Shown in pieces: positions 53,172-63,237 of a stretch of DNA of 64,000 bases. The notes under the pieces were generated by a model that searched no databases, was not told where the DNA came from, and was given only the letters and a program-made list of their open reading frames with translations. Position 1 is the stretch's first letter, and each line of letters opens with the position of its first letter. The stretch is from Prosthecobacter vanneervenii. Its GTDB lineage: Bacteria > Verrucomicrobiota > Verrucomicrobiia > Verrucomicrobiales > Verrucomicrobiaceae. The stretch covers positions 1 through 64,000 of the forward strand of contig NZ_JACHIG010000008.1 of NCBI RefSeq assembly GCF_014203095.1, in the 5' to 3' direction. Both the position numbers and the translations under genes were made by a program.

Positions 53172-54046
53172 GCGTGGTTCAAGGTGCGGTTTGCCTGCCT
53201 GCGATATCCATTCAAACGGAGCGACCCGTCAGCCATGACATCGAGCAGGGAATAGCCGCTGTTTTCCAAGCCGCTGCCCTCCACCATGGCCACGAGCGTG
53301 GTGTAGTGGATTCCAGCGATCTGCTGGTAGTCATTTTTGTGCGAGTGCCCTTGAAAGACCGCGAGCACCTTGCCGGACTTCTCTAGCAGTGCACGCACTT
53401 CGGCGGCATTGCGCACGGCGTGCGCCTTGTCCAAGTCGAGCCGTTGATGGGCAAAGACCACCACCGGGCCGCCAGCTTTTTTCAGCGCGCTGTCCAGCCA
53501 CTCAAGCTCAGCCTTGGGGAGATTGGCATCCTGCCAGTTGAAGTTCTTTCTTCCATACGGAGTGCCGTCTTCACGAAAGCAGGCATCGAGGATCAGAAAG
53601 GTCACGCCCTTTTCTTCAAAAGCCGCATGCCCCCCGGACGCTTTCGTGTTGGCGGCAAACTCCTGCTTCGTCAATGTGCCGACGCAGTGATTTCCCAGCA
53701 CATAATGCCTGGGCATGGTCAGCTTCGCGAAATGTGACTCCATCGTTTTCAGCCACTCGATTTCACGTTCCACCGAGTCCGCCTGATCAATGAAATCGCC
53801 CAGCTCCACCACCAGCGCAGGTCTTTCGCGATTCATGAAATCCACCGCTTCATCCAGCTTGGCCAGGGCCTCGCGGTAAAAGCGGGTTTTGGTGGGCTCT
53901 TTGTCCGCATAATGCAGATCTGTCATCAGGCCCGCACGGAACAGCGGCCTGGCTTCGGCATCAGCAGCGAGAAGTCTGCCACCCCCGAAGCCGGCGAGGC
54001 ACAGGGTGCTGCGCTGGATGAAGACACGGCGGGAAATCGAAGACAT
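53168..54046 (-). CDS. Tat-exported metallophosphoesterase
   Basis: A 292-residue calcineurin-fold phosphoesterase. A twin-arginine leader is present (SISRRVFIQRSTLCLAG). The metal-site motifs appear in order: DLH at 43-45, ELGD with D84, GNHC with N119 and H120, AHQRLD and the closing GHSH. This matches the family that acts on phosphodiesters or nucleotides in the periplasm. I start it at the ATG at 54046, since upstream sequence is lysine/arginine-rich. It ends with overlap into the DUF1080 gene and starts 41 bases after the pyruvyl-transferase-like stop. Confidence 0.88.
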   Translation of the reverse strand: MSSISRRVFIQRSTLCLAGFGGGRLLAADAEARPLFRAGLMTDLHYADKEPTKTRFYREALAKLDEAVDFMNRERPALVVELGDFIDQADSVEREIEWLKTMESHFAKLTMPRHYVLGNHCVGTLTKQEFAANTKASGGHAAFEEKGVTFLILDACFREDGTPYGRKNFNWQDANLPKAELEWLDSALKKAGGPVVVFAHQRLDLDKAHAVRNAAEVRALLEKSGKVLAVFQGHSHKNDYQQIAGIHYTTLVAMVEGSGLENSGYSLLDVMADGSLRLNGYRRQANRTLNHA

Positions 54047-54087
54047 GGCGTGTAAACGGCTGCTGCTTTTCCTTTTTGCCGCCCTAT

Positions 54088-55359
54088 TCATCTAGCTTTG
54101 GCCAAAACGCCCTTCACATGCTGCATGGATTTGCCAAAGCATTCATTCACATAAGCCATGGCCTTCTTCACCTTGGCCTGCGCGGCGGGGTAGTCGGCAT
54201 CAATGGCAAACAGCGTCTCGGCCATCTTCTCCACCGGCGTCTCGTCCATCTCCAGCAGCCAGTCTCCGAGGCCGATGTCTTTGAACATCCAGCATTTGGG
54301 GGAATGAAACTCGGAGTAGGTGTGGATGATCGGAGTGCCATTGGCCAGCGCGATGATGGGTGAGTGCGGCTCGTGACAGACAATGGTGTGTGCCCGGGCA
54401 AAAATGGAGGCAGCCTCATCGGCGTTCCAGAACTCCTCCAGATTCACCACATGCTTTTGAATCTCAGGAGGCAGCAGATCATGGATAAGCCGCTTGTTGT
54501 GCCCCATTTCCTTCTTCACTTCAGGAGCGATGAGGACCTTGTGCCCGGTCTTCTTGACCCACATCGTCACGAGTTCCCGATACTTCGCCGCGCGCCGCTC
54601 ATCATCAGCGACCTGCTCGGGTGTGGGATGCAGCGGATTGAGCTTGGGTGTGCGGGTATCGTCCACACCGGGGAGCTTGGCGGTGTTGGTGCGCAGTTGG
54701 ATCGTGATGAACTTGCGCTCCTCAAGCCCAAGCTTTTTCATGGTCGCCAGCCCGCGCTCGTCATCGCGCACGTCGATGCCAAAGCAGCCGTCCGGACCGA
54801 ACTCGAGCACGGGCGTCTTGATGCCATGGCTTTTTAGGATATTCAGCGTCTTTGTTTCTCGGGTGTAGATAAATGAGGCGTTGTTCAGCAGGGCGGTGCG
54901 TTCTTCCGCCCCCTTGCCCTCCACCATGCTGGCAAAATACGACTGGCCAAAGAGACCGTAGGGCTTGCCCGCTTTCTGGCAGAACTGCATGAAGCTGATG
55001 TCCTGCCCCATGCCCGAATTGCGGATGTAGAGGTCGCAGTTTGAAATCGCCTGTCGCAAGGTCTCATCTCTTTCACCTTTGCCCGTCAGGCTGCCTTGCA
55101 GAATCTCCACTTTAGGGAACCGCTTCTTGAGCATGGCGGTAACGCGTTCGTCCAGCTTCATGGCCCACAGCACCACCTTCACCTCCGGCAGGTGCTCTTC
55201 AATAACTCGCAGCGTCCCTGGCGTGTGGCCGATGTCTCCGATGTTCACCGTGTCCCAGGCTGACTGCAGCAAAATGGTCTTGGGCCTGCCGTCTGCGGCA
55301 AAAACAGAACCGCCAAGCGCGGCGGTGATGGAGGAGATGAAGTGGCGGCGTGTGGTCAT
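54088..55359 (-). CDS. Tat-exported polysaccharide pyruvyl transferase-like protein
   Basis: A 423-residue protein. The leader begins MTTRRHFISS with an ordinary Tat signal. The rest matches PF04230: TVNIGDIGHTPGTLRVIEEHLP, then IYTRETKTLNILKSHGI and CHEPHSPIIALANGTPIIHTY. Family members normally add pyruvate ketals to cell-surface sugars in the cytoplasm, using PEP. PEP is not found outside the cell, so an exported version is puzzling. It could modify surface sugars with another donor or be a non-enzymatic relative. It lies 45 bases after the flavoprotein gene upstream. Confidence 0.83.
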   Translation of the reverse strand: MTTRRHFISSITAALGGSVFAADGRPKTILLQSAWDTVNIGDIGHTPGTLRVIEEHLPEVKVVLWAMKLDERVTAMLKKRFPKVEILQGSLTGKGERDETLRQAISNCDLYIRNSGMGQDISFMQFCQKAGKPYGLFGQSYFASMVEGKGAEERTALLNNASFIYTRETKTLNILKSHGIKTPVLEFGPDGCFGIDVRDDERGLATMKKLGLEERKFITIQLRTNTAKLPGVDDTRTPKLNPLHPTPEQVADDERRAAKYRELVTMWVKKTGHKVLIAPEVKKEMGHNKRLIHDLLPPEIQKHVVNLEEFWNADEAASIFARAHTIVCHEPHSPIIALANGTPIIHTYSEFHSPKCWMFKDIGLGDWLLEMDETPVEKMAETLFAIDADYPAAQAKVKKAMAYVNECFGKSMQHVKGVLAKAR

Positions 55360-55404
55360 GGGGTGATGGGTCGGTCGGTTTTACTTTTAAAGATCGGGGA
55401 GATA

Positions 55405-57003
55405 TCAAAACTCCGGCGGGCCGTTCAGGTGTTCGCACTTTTCCGGCATGCCGGGAACGAAATCGACCACCTGCTTCTGACTGCGCAGTTTGTCCTGCAA
55501 AGGAGCCAGCGGCACTTTCTGAACCTCGGCATCGGCCTTCAGAGCCATCACAGCGGCGACACCCGCCGCGTGCCCGGTGATCATCCACACGCTCTCCAGC
55601 CGCAGGGTGCAGAAGGCCACATGGCTGTAGCTCGCTGCACCAGGCACCAGCAGGTTCGTGCACTCGGCGGCCTTGGGTGTGAGCGCACGATAAGGTATCT
55701 GGTAAGCATGGCCCATGCGCCAGATGCGCCCTTCATTGACGAACTCGTTTTCATTCAAGGCCATGCGCTGCACATGATGGCAGTCGATAAAGTGGCTGCT
55801 CATGCCAATGCTGTCCGGCTTGCGACGGTCATCCTGCACATCCTGCTGTGTCACGACATACTCGCCGCGCATCCGCCGTGCTTCACGCACGTAGAGCTGA
55901 TAAGGCAGGTTGCCGTTGTCGGCGAATTCCTCTTTGTGCAGCCCCAGGGCTTTCATTTCGTCCCTCACATTCGCCGGCACGGCTTCGTCTGAAGCCAGGA
56001 AGTGCAGCAGGCCGAGTGTGTAATCCATGTGGTCCTGATAAATGAGCGCGCGCTGTGCGTAGCTGGCATCGGGCCAGTCAAACTGACCGCCGAAATGTCC
56101 CAGGGAGTAAATGGCGGATTGCTTGTTGTTCAGCTCGAATTTGCCATTGCGCCGTTTGTAGAGGTCCAGAATGTCCGCGAGCTTCACCGGCTTTTTCTGC
56201 TGTGCCTGATCGCGAAACCAACCTGCGAGAAGAGCATAACGTTTTGCGCCGTAATGCCGCGGTGCGGGAATGGGCACCTGCAGCTTGGGGTCCTTAGCCA
56301 CGGTAAGACGGAAATTGTAGTTCATCGGAGCACGATGAGCGTCGCCCTCATGCAAATCCTTGGCCCACGCGCTGATGCCGGGCAGCAGCTTGCCGGCCTC
56401 ATCCACTGTCCGTGCCTGACGCGGTGTTTTGTCAAAGCGCACTCCCGCAGCCTCTTCTCCAAATTCCGCCTTCGACTCCCTCCCCACGGCATATTTCACT
56501 CCGGCACGCGCCATCAGGTCCCCCTCATAGCCTGCATCAATAAACACTTTCGCCTTCAACTGGGTGCCATCGGTGAGCGTTATTGAAGTGATGCGTGCGC
56601 CGTCTTTGGCCACCGCATCCACCGAAGCGCTAAAGCGCACTTGCACGCCCGCTTCACGCAGCATGTCGAGATAGATTTTTTCAGCCACGCTGGATTCAAA
56701 GAAATATTCCGGCCCGTCGATCTGATAGACGGCTCCCAGGCGACGGTAAAATTCATCCGCGAAGCCGCCGATGGTCCATTTCAGCATGTGCTCGCTCTCG
56801 GCGGTGTTGATTCCGCTGGTGCTCAGGCCGCCGACGTGTTTCGTCGGCTCAATGAGGACCACCTTCGCGCCTTCCCGCGCCGCCATGATGGAGGCGGCAA
56901 TACCGCAGGGAACACCGCTGTAAACCACGATGTCAGAGGTGATGGAATCCGCCGCGCTGACATGAGCGGAACAGAGCAAAAGGGTGAGAAAGAGTGACTT
57001 CAT
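55405..57003 (-). CDS. Exported FAD-dependent oxidoreductase
   Basis: A 532-residue flavoprotein with an 18-residue signal peptide (SLFLTLLLCSAHVSAAD). FAD binding is through DIVVYSGVPCGIAASIMAAREG and the following IEPTKHVGGLSTSG. Later motifs VFIDAGYEGDLMARAG and FIDCHHVQRMALNENEF match the FAD-dependent oxidoreductase family PF12831. A CTL-like PAAASYSHVAFCTLRLE segment and GHAAGVAAVMAL close it. The family oxidises sugar-alcohol-like or unknown substrates, and the exported form is common here. It starts 10 bases after the stop of the second flavoprotein gene. Confidence 0.86.
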   Translation of the reverse strand: MKSLFLTLLLCSAHVSAADSITSDIVVYSGVPCGIAASIMAAREGAKVVLIEPTKHVGGLSTSGINTAESEHMLKWTIGGFADEFYRRLGAVYQIDGPEYFFESSVAEKIYLDMLREAGVQVRFSASVDAVAKDGARITSITLTDGTQLKAKVFIDAGYEGDLMARAGVKYAVGRESKAEFGEEAAGVRFDKTPRQARTVDEAGKLLPGISAWAKDLHEGDAHRAPMNYNFRLTVAKDPKLQVPIPAPRHYGAKRYALLAGWFRDQAQQKKPVKLADILDLYKRRNGKFELNNKQSAIYSLGHFGGQFDWPDASYAQRALIYQDHMDYTLGLLHFLASDEAVPANVRDEMKALGLHKEEFADNGNLPYQLYVREARRMRGEYVVTQQDVQDDRRKPDSIGMSSHFIDCHHVQRMALNENEFVNEGRIWRMGHAYQIPYRALTPKAAECTNLLVPGAASYSHVAFCTLRLESVWMITGHAAGVAAVMALKADAEVQKVPLAPLQDKLRSQKQVVDFVPGMPEKCEHLNGPPEF

Positions 57004-57013
57004 GGCTGGTGGG

Positions 57014-59059
<2,046 letters not shown>

Positions 59060-59099
59060 GGTTTCCCACAAGGACACCACGCCGCTTTTTTGGACATCA

Positions 59100-60020
59100 T
59101 TATTTCACGCGGGCGGCCACGGCTCGATGAGCCGTCTCCTGCAGAAAACGGGCGTAGCTGGCATCCAGCCCTTTCGGGATAAAGCTGCTGCCCACGGCGC
59201 TTTCGCCAAACAGCACTTCATACCAAACGCACGCGCCCAGATACTCGCCTGCCGTGTTGGCATGGTGGCCGTCCATGCCCAGAGCCACCGGACCGCCGGT
59301 CTTGGGCTTGGCCCAGCGCCAGCCGACATGCAGTGAATGAGTCTGGTCCGGCAAAGCGGGCTGTTTGGCGGTCTTCGGATCAAAGGTGGTGTCGGTTTGA
59401 TATGCCCAGGTCTTGTCTGTGTCGGCCAGATGAAAGGCGTCTCCCGTCGGAATGATGCGCGCGTGAAACTCCGCCGCTATCTTGTCGTAGGCGGCACGCA
59501 GACCCTTGTACATCTCTTCCTGCGTCTTGGGCTCTCCGGCAGCGGTGGAAGGCTTGATAAAGCGCGGGTCATCCTTGCGGTACTCCCACGTCTCATGCAC
59601 CAGCAGTGTGGCCTGCGGGGCGTGCTTGGCCACGTAATCACGTAGCCAGCCGGCATGGGGCTGGTAGGTGGCAAAGTCGTGGCTCTTGATGCTCGCCTGC
59701 TGGATCGTCACATAGTCCCAGCGGTCCAGTTCCAGGCTCTCCTTCAAGCCACGACCGCTGGTGTAAAGTCCGGCTTTATCCTTGGCGTCCGCCTCGTGCT
59801 TTTGCGCCTTCTCAGCATGCACCTGGAATGAGGCCCCGCCGATGACCAGCGGCTGGTGCACCAGCTTGTGCCCGCCTGCTTTCGCCAGATCTCCCAAGTA
59901 ATGGGTGGCATTGGCCGAGAAGCTGTTGCCAATGGTCAGGAGCTTCACCGTTTTGGCCTCGCCCGCAAAGGACGAGGCGCAGAACAGCAGCAGCGCGAAA
60001 AGCAGGGCCGGCGCTTTCAT
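59100..60020 (-). CDS. Secreted SGNH-type hydrolase (DUF4886-like)
   Basis: A 306-residue secreted protein with a signal peptide of about 19 residues. LLTIGNSFSANATHYLG is the block I of an SGNH hydrolase, with Ser in GNSFS. The closing DGHHANTAGEYLGACVWYEVL carries the conserved Asp-x-x-His pair. DWIT-like VTIQQASIKSH lies between. The family deacylates glycans or lipids. The gene starts 9 bases after the YlbF-like stop codon and ends 40 bases before the flavoprotein start. Confidence 0.85.
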   Translation of the reverse strand: MKAPALLFALLLFCASSFAGEAKTVKLLTIGNSFSANATHYLGDLAKAGGHKLVHQPLVIGGASFQVHAEKAQKHEADAKDKAGLYTSGRGLKESLELDRWDYVTIQQASIKSHDFATYQPHAGWLRDYVAKHAPQATLLVHETWEYRKDDPRFIKPSTAAGEPKTQEEMYKGLRAAYDKIAAEFHARIIPTGDAFHLADTDKTWAYQTDTTFDPKTAKQPALPDQTHSLHVGWRWAKPKTGGPVALGMDGHHANTAGEYLGACVWYEVLFGESAVGSSFIPKGLDASYARFLQETAHRAVAARVK

Positions 60021-60029
60021 GACGGTGTC

Positions 60030-60434
60030 TTAGTGATGGCAGCCGCAGCCTTCGCCGCAGCCCTGAGGAAACACTTCGGCCTCGGTGGGCACCTTGCCGC
60101 GCTCGAGACTCTTGCCCACGTAGCCGTTCACCACTTCGGCAATGTTGCGCAGCACGTCCTGCGCTTCCACAAAGCTCAGGATGGCGGTGTTCGCATCGCA
60201 CTGGTCCTGAAGCTCGGTGAAGCGTGAGATTTCCTCTCCGCTGGGCTCTTCGCCATGATGCTGCTTCTGGTGCAGGGCACGGCCGAGCGTGGCCATCTCG
60301 CGGTAGAGAGACACGGCGGCTTCATCGGCCAGGAACGCCTCCGCTTTTTCGCGGGCATTCTGCACTTCGCTGTCTGCCACGAGGACTTCGCACAGTTCGA
60401 CGATCTTGGAGGTGATTTGAGGGGATGCTTTCAT
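60030..60434 (-). CDS. YlbF/YmcA-like protein with Cys/His-rich tail
   Basis: A 134-residue helical protein. The body (about 1-115) matches Com_YlbF-type proteins: VADSEVQNAREKAEAFLADE and VSLYREMATLGRALHQ, then AILSFVEAQDVLRNIAE. In Firmicutes YlbF with YmcA and YaaT forms a RNA-processing/regulatory complex carrying Fe-S clusters. The last ten residues GCGEGCGCHH provide C126, C130, C132, H133 and H134, a probable metal or Fe-S ligand set. No YmcA or YaaT gene lies nearby. It starts about 54 bases after the aldolase stop codon. Confidence 0.82.
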   Translation of the reverse strand: MKASPQITSKIVELCEVLVADSEVQNAREKAEAFLADEAAVSLYREMATLGRALHQKQHHGEEPSGEEISRFTELQDQCDANTAILSFVEAQDVLRNIAEVVNGYVGKSLERGKVPTEAEVFPQGCGEGCGCHH

Positions 60435-60488
60435 GGGGACGCGAGATTAGTCCGGAAAAGCCGATTCACAGGGAAAAGTCGGACAATT

Positions 60489-61202
60489 TCACCATGCCCG
60501 GGCCGCAGCCAGGTTCTTTTTAAACCCCTCACGCACGAGCGAGAGGTCTGAATCCATGGCGATCCAGGTGAACCCCAGCGCCTTGAGCTTCTCCTTGTCA
60601 TCCGCATGGCGCACCAGAATGCCGCAGCCTTTGCCGTGATCTCGGGCGGCTTTGACGATCACATCCACACACTCATCGTAGCTGCGCGCAGCCTTCTGCG
60701 CCTTCAGATCAAACGAGAGGTCTGCAGGCCCGATGAACAAGGCATCAATCCCTTCCACTGCTGCAATCTCGCCTGCCTGATCCACCGCTGATGCCGTCTC
60801 GATCTGCGCCAGAATGATCGGCTTGGGCATCTCGCCCTCCGGCAGCCGCATGCCGTAGCCGTAGGTGCGCACGGTGCGCGAGACACCTCGGTGGCCGCGC
60901 GGCGGATAATAGGCCGTATCCACACAATGCCGTGCCTCCTCCACGGTGTTCACATGCGGCACCATGATCCCATGCGCGCCCCAGTCCAGCACACGGCCGA
61001 TGAGGTCCGCATGCGGCGCGCTTACTCGCACAATCGCGAGCGTGTTGCTGCCGCGCAGCGCGCGGAGCTGGTTCGGCAGCGCGGCCTCCGATTCACAGCC
61101 ATGCTCAAGGTCGATCAAAACCCAGTCAAAGCCGCACTCCGCCGCCAGCTCAGTGACCGCAGGAGAACCGATGGAGAGAAAAGTGCCGATGTGTGTTTTC
61201 AT
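60489..61202 (-). CDS. HpcH/HpaI-family aldolase
   Basis: A 237-residue class II pyruvate aldolase. DWVLIDLEHG holds D31 and H34; R58 lies in VRVSAPHAD; the metal ligands are E134 in QIETASAV and D160 in FIGPADLS. These are the family hallmarks. It cleaves 2-keto-4-hydroxy or 2-keto-3-deoxy acids to pyruvate and an aldehyde. The first codon overlaps the kinase stop codon by ATGA (61199-61202). A kinase plus aldolase plus BASS transporter suggests a dedicated sugar-acid route, not the homoprotocatechuate path of E. coli HpaI; no aromatic-degradation genes are present. Confidence 0.92.
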   Translation of the reverse strand: MKTHIGTFLSIGSPAVTELAAECGFDWVLIDLEHGCESEAALPNQLRALRGSNTLAIVRVSAPHADLIGRVLDWGAHGIMVPHVNTVEEARHCVDTAYYPPRGHRGVSRTVRTYGYGMRLPEGEMPKPIILAQIETASAVDQAGEIAAVEGIDALFIGPADLSFDLKAQKAARSYDECVDVIVKAARDHGKGCGILVRHADDKEKLKALGFTWIAMDSDLSLVREGFKKNLAAARAW

Positions 61203-62269
61203 GATTCAAGAATGTCGATGTCGCTGCCCTCGCGCAAGCCCCGCAGCGCCAGCGCCAGACGTGCGTGGGTAAATTCGCGCAGCGTCCCCCCGTTGGTGCC
61301 CGAAGAGATCAGAAAGAAACCGTCGTCACGGTCAAAGTACCCCGCGCCAACACGGATCACCGCCTTGACGATCATGTTCCGCAGCAGATGCAGCCAGAAG
61401 CGCCGCAGATGATTTTCCGGCAGTCCACGCAGGCCCTGATAGCCCTCAAAAGCACGCCGCAGAAAAAAGTGATCATGAAAGCAGGCGAGCAGCGAGAGAT
61501 CATCCATGGGATCGCCGCTGATGGCGTCATCGAAATCAATAAAAGCGGCAATCGCGTCGGCCTGACCGAGGATGTTCCAGAGAGCCAGGTCCTTGTGCAC
61601 CAGGCAGCCGACTTTCAGATCTAGCAGAGCCCGATGTCTTTCGATCTCTGCCAGAATTTCATCGCTCTGCTTCTCGGAAAGGAAGCCTCTTGAAACAAGA
61701 AAGGCCAGATGCTGATCCAGCCGCAGGTAGAAGTAGTCCGCATACGTCGCATGGCAGCCCTGCAGGGACTCATCCAGCACGCCAAATCCGGGAAACACAA
61801 TCTGCTGCCACCGCGCCACCGCCGCCCCGATGTCAAAAGCGACTTTCGGAACATCGAGGCTGCCGAGCTTGAACCAGTGGTTCAGATCAAGTGCTGGAAT
61901 GCGCTCCAGTGCCTGCCACGCAAAAGACACCCGCCTGCGTGTGGCATCGCATGCATGCACGCATGGCGTGTGCACTCCGACAGCGCGCACTCGCTCCATC
62001 AACTCGGACTCCACCGCCAGATGCCCGTCTTTCTCAGGCCCGTTTTCCACACGAATAAACATCGCAGTCCCGTCCACCTCGGCATTCCAGGTGAGATGAT
62101 TCCCCTGCCCTGCACCCGCGCTCAAAACCACAGATTTCGCATTAAGCTGATGCAACAGCGCCTCGCGAAGCTGCTGCTCCATTTCGGCATCCACCCTACC
62201 TCGCACCTGCGTGCCGTGAAACGCCGCAGGCCGATCACATTTCCAGTAATAGATGTCTCGGCGGCTCAT
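61199..62269 (-). CDS. APH-fold small-molecule kinase
   Basis: A 356-residue aminoglycoside-phosphotransferase-fold kinase. The N-lobe runs to about 120. Catalytic H225-x-D227 with N232 (VHKDLALWN) and the metal Asp in FIDFDDAI (D245, D247) are well-spaced. The Brenner-type motif and the DP(M)DD segment that follows fit the homoserine/hydroxy-acid kinase part of the family rather than antibiotic-resistance enzymes. It starts 2 bases after the BASS stop codon and overlaps the aldolase start. The open frame continues far upstream, but that part lies antisense in frame within the transporter gene and is not coding. Substrate unknown. Confidence 0.85.
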   Translation of the reverse strand: MSRRDIYYWKCDRPAAFHGTQVRGRVDAEMEQQLREALLHQLNAKSVVLSAGAGQGNHLTWNAEVDGTAMFIRVENGPEKDGHLAVESELMERVRAVGVHTPCVHACDATRRRVSFAWQALERIPALDLNHWFKLGSLDVPKVAFDIGAAVARWQQIVFPGFGVLDESLQGCHATYADYFYLRLDQHLAFLVSRGFLSEKQSDEILAEIERHRALLDLKVGCLVHKDLALWNILGQADAIAAFIDFDDAISGDPMDDLSLLACFHDHFFLRRAFEGYQGLRGLPENHLRRFWLHLLRNMIVKAVIRVGAGYFDRDDGFFLISSGTNGGTLREFTHARLALALRGLREGSDIDILES

Positions 62270-62271
62270 GA

Positions 62272-63204
62272 TCACGCATCCGGAGTCCGGCGCTTCCACC
62301 ATGCGGCCATGAGGCCGCCCACGATGTTTTGCATCACTCCGCTGAAGACAGCAGCAGCGGCGGCCAGCGGCAGCGCGGGAAAGTGCTCGCGCGCCAGCGA
62401 GGCGGCCATCCCCCCATTTTGCATGCCCACCTCGATGCTCACGGTGCGGGCCACAGATTCCGGATAACGCAGTACCTTGGGCACGAGGTAGCCCACCACA
62501 AAACCGATGACGTGCAAAAGAAACGCCGCGAGGGCCAGCCGGCCAAAATGGGCCGAGATGGCATCGGCACTGGCGGCCACGATGCCCCCGCTGACAAAGG
62601 TGAAGGCCAGCACCGCAATGGTGGGACCACAGGCTCCGATCTGATCTGCCGTGCGTGGCATCTTCCAGCGAATGAGCACCCCCAGCACGACGGGTGCCAC
62701 CGTGAGTTGCAAGGCCGAAAGGCACAGCCCCCAGGCATCCACCGGGACGTATTTGCCAGCCAGTGTGCTGGTCCACATGGGTGTGAAAAAGAAGGCCAGC
62801 AGCGTGGATGCCAGCGTGAGCACCACAGACAGCGCCACATTCGCCCGCGCGAGGTAGCTGATCATGTTGGACGCCATGCCTCCTGGACAACTGGCCACGA
62901 GAATGATGCCCACGGCGAGCCCGGGATCGAGATTCAAGACCTTTGCCACCAGCCACCCGGTAAGAGGCATGATGGTGTACTGCGCCACAAACCCCAGCGC
63001 CACACTGCCCGGCATGCGCGCGATGGCTTTGAAATCATCCACGCTCAACGTCAGCCCCATGCCAAGCATAGAGGCCGCGAGAGACCAAAAGATCCATGGC
63101 TTGTCAAACCACAGCATGGTCTGCGGCTTGAAGAAGGCGAGAACCGCAAGGCTCACGAGCCACATGGGATAGAGATTGTTAAACCAGTTGAAGAAGCGAA
63201 TCAT
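62272..63204 (-). CDS. BASS-family (bile acid:sodium symporter-like) transporter
   Basis: A 310-residue membrane protein with about nine to ten helices. It matches the bile acid:Na+ symporter family: LGMGLTLSVDDFKAIARM, ASCPGGMASNMISYLARANVALSV, and the late SIEVGMQNGGMAASLAREHF, with the conserved ENG/QNGG crossover. Bacterial relatives take up bile acids, pantoate, pyruvate or other organic acids with sodium. The gene starts about 33 bases after the partial sialidase-like gene and is followed 2 bases later by the kinase. Confidence 0.9.
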   Translation of the reverse strand: MIRFFNWFNNLYPMWLVSLAVLAFFKPQTMLWFDKPWIFWSLAASMLGMGLTLSVDDFKAIARMPGSVALGFVAQYTIMPLTGWLVAKVLNLDPGLAVGIILVASCPGGMASNMISYLARANVALSVVLTLASTLLAFFFTPMWTSTLAGKYVPVDAWGLCLSALQLTVAPVVLGVLIRWKMPRTADQIGACGPTIAVLAFTFVSGGIVAASADAISAHFGRLALAAFLLHVIGFVVGYLVPKVLRYPESVARTVSIEVGMQNGGMAASLAREHFPALPLAAAAAVFSGVMQNIVGGLMAAWWKRRTPDA

Positions 63205-63237
63205 GTTCAGTCGTTCGGTTGGTGGAAATGGTTGGCA

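Noticed and set aside
62270-62956. Upstream 229 codons of the open frame containing the kinase
   Set aside because: They overlap the BASS transporter gene on the same strand in another frame. The kinase proper starts at the ATG at 62269 and the extra residues are low in recognisable content.
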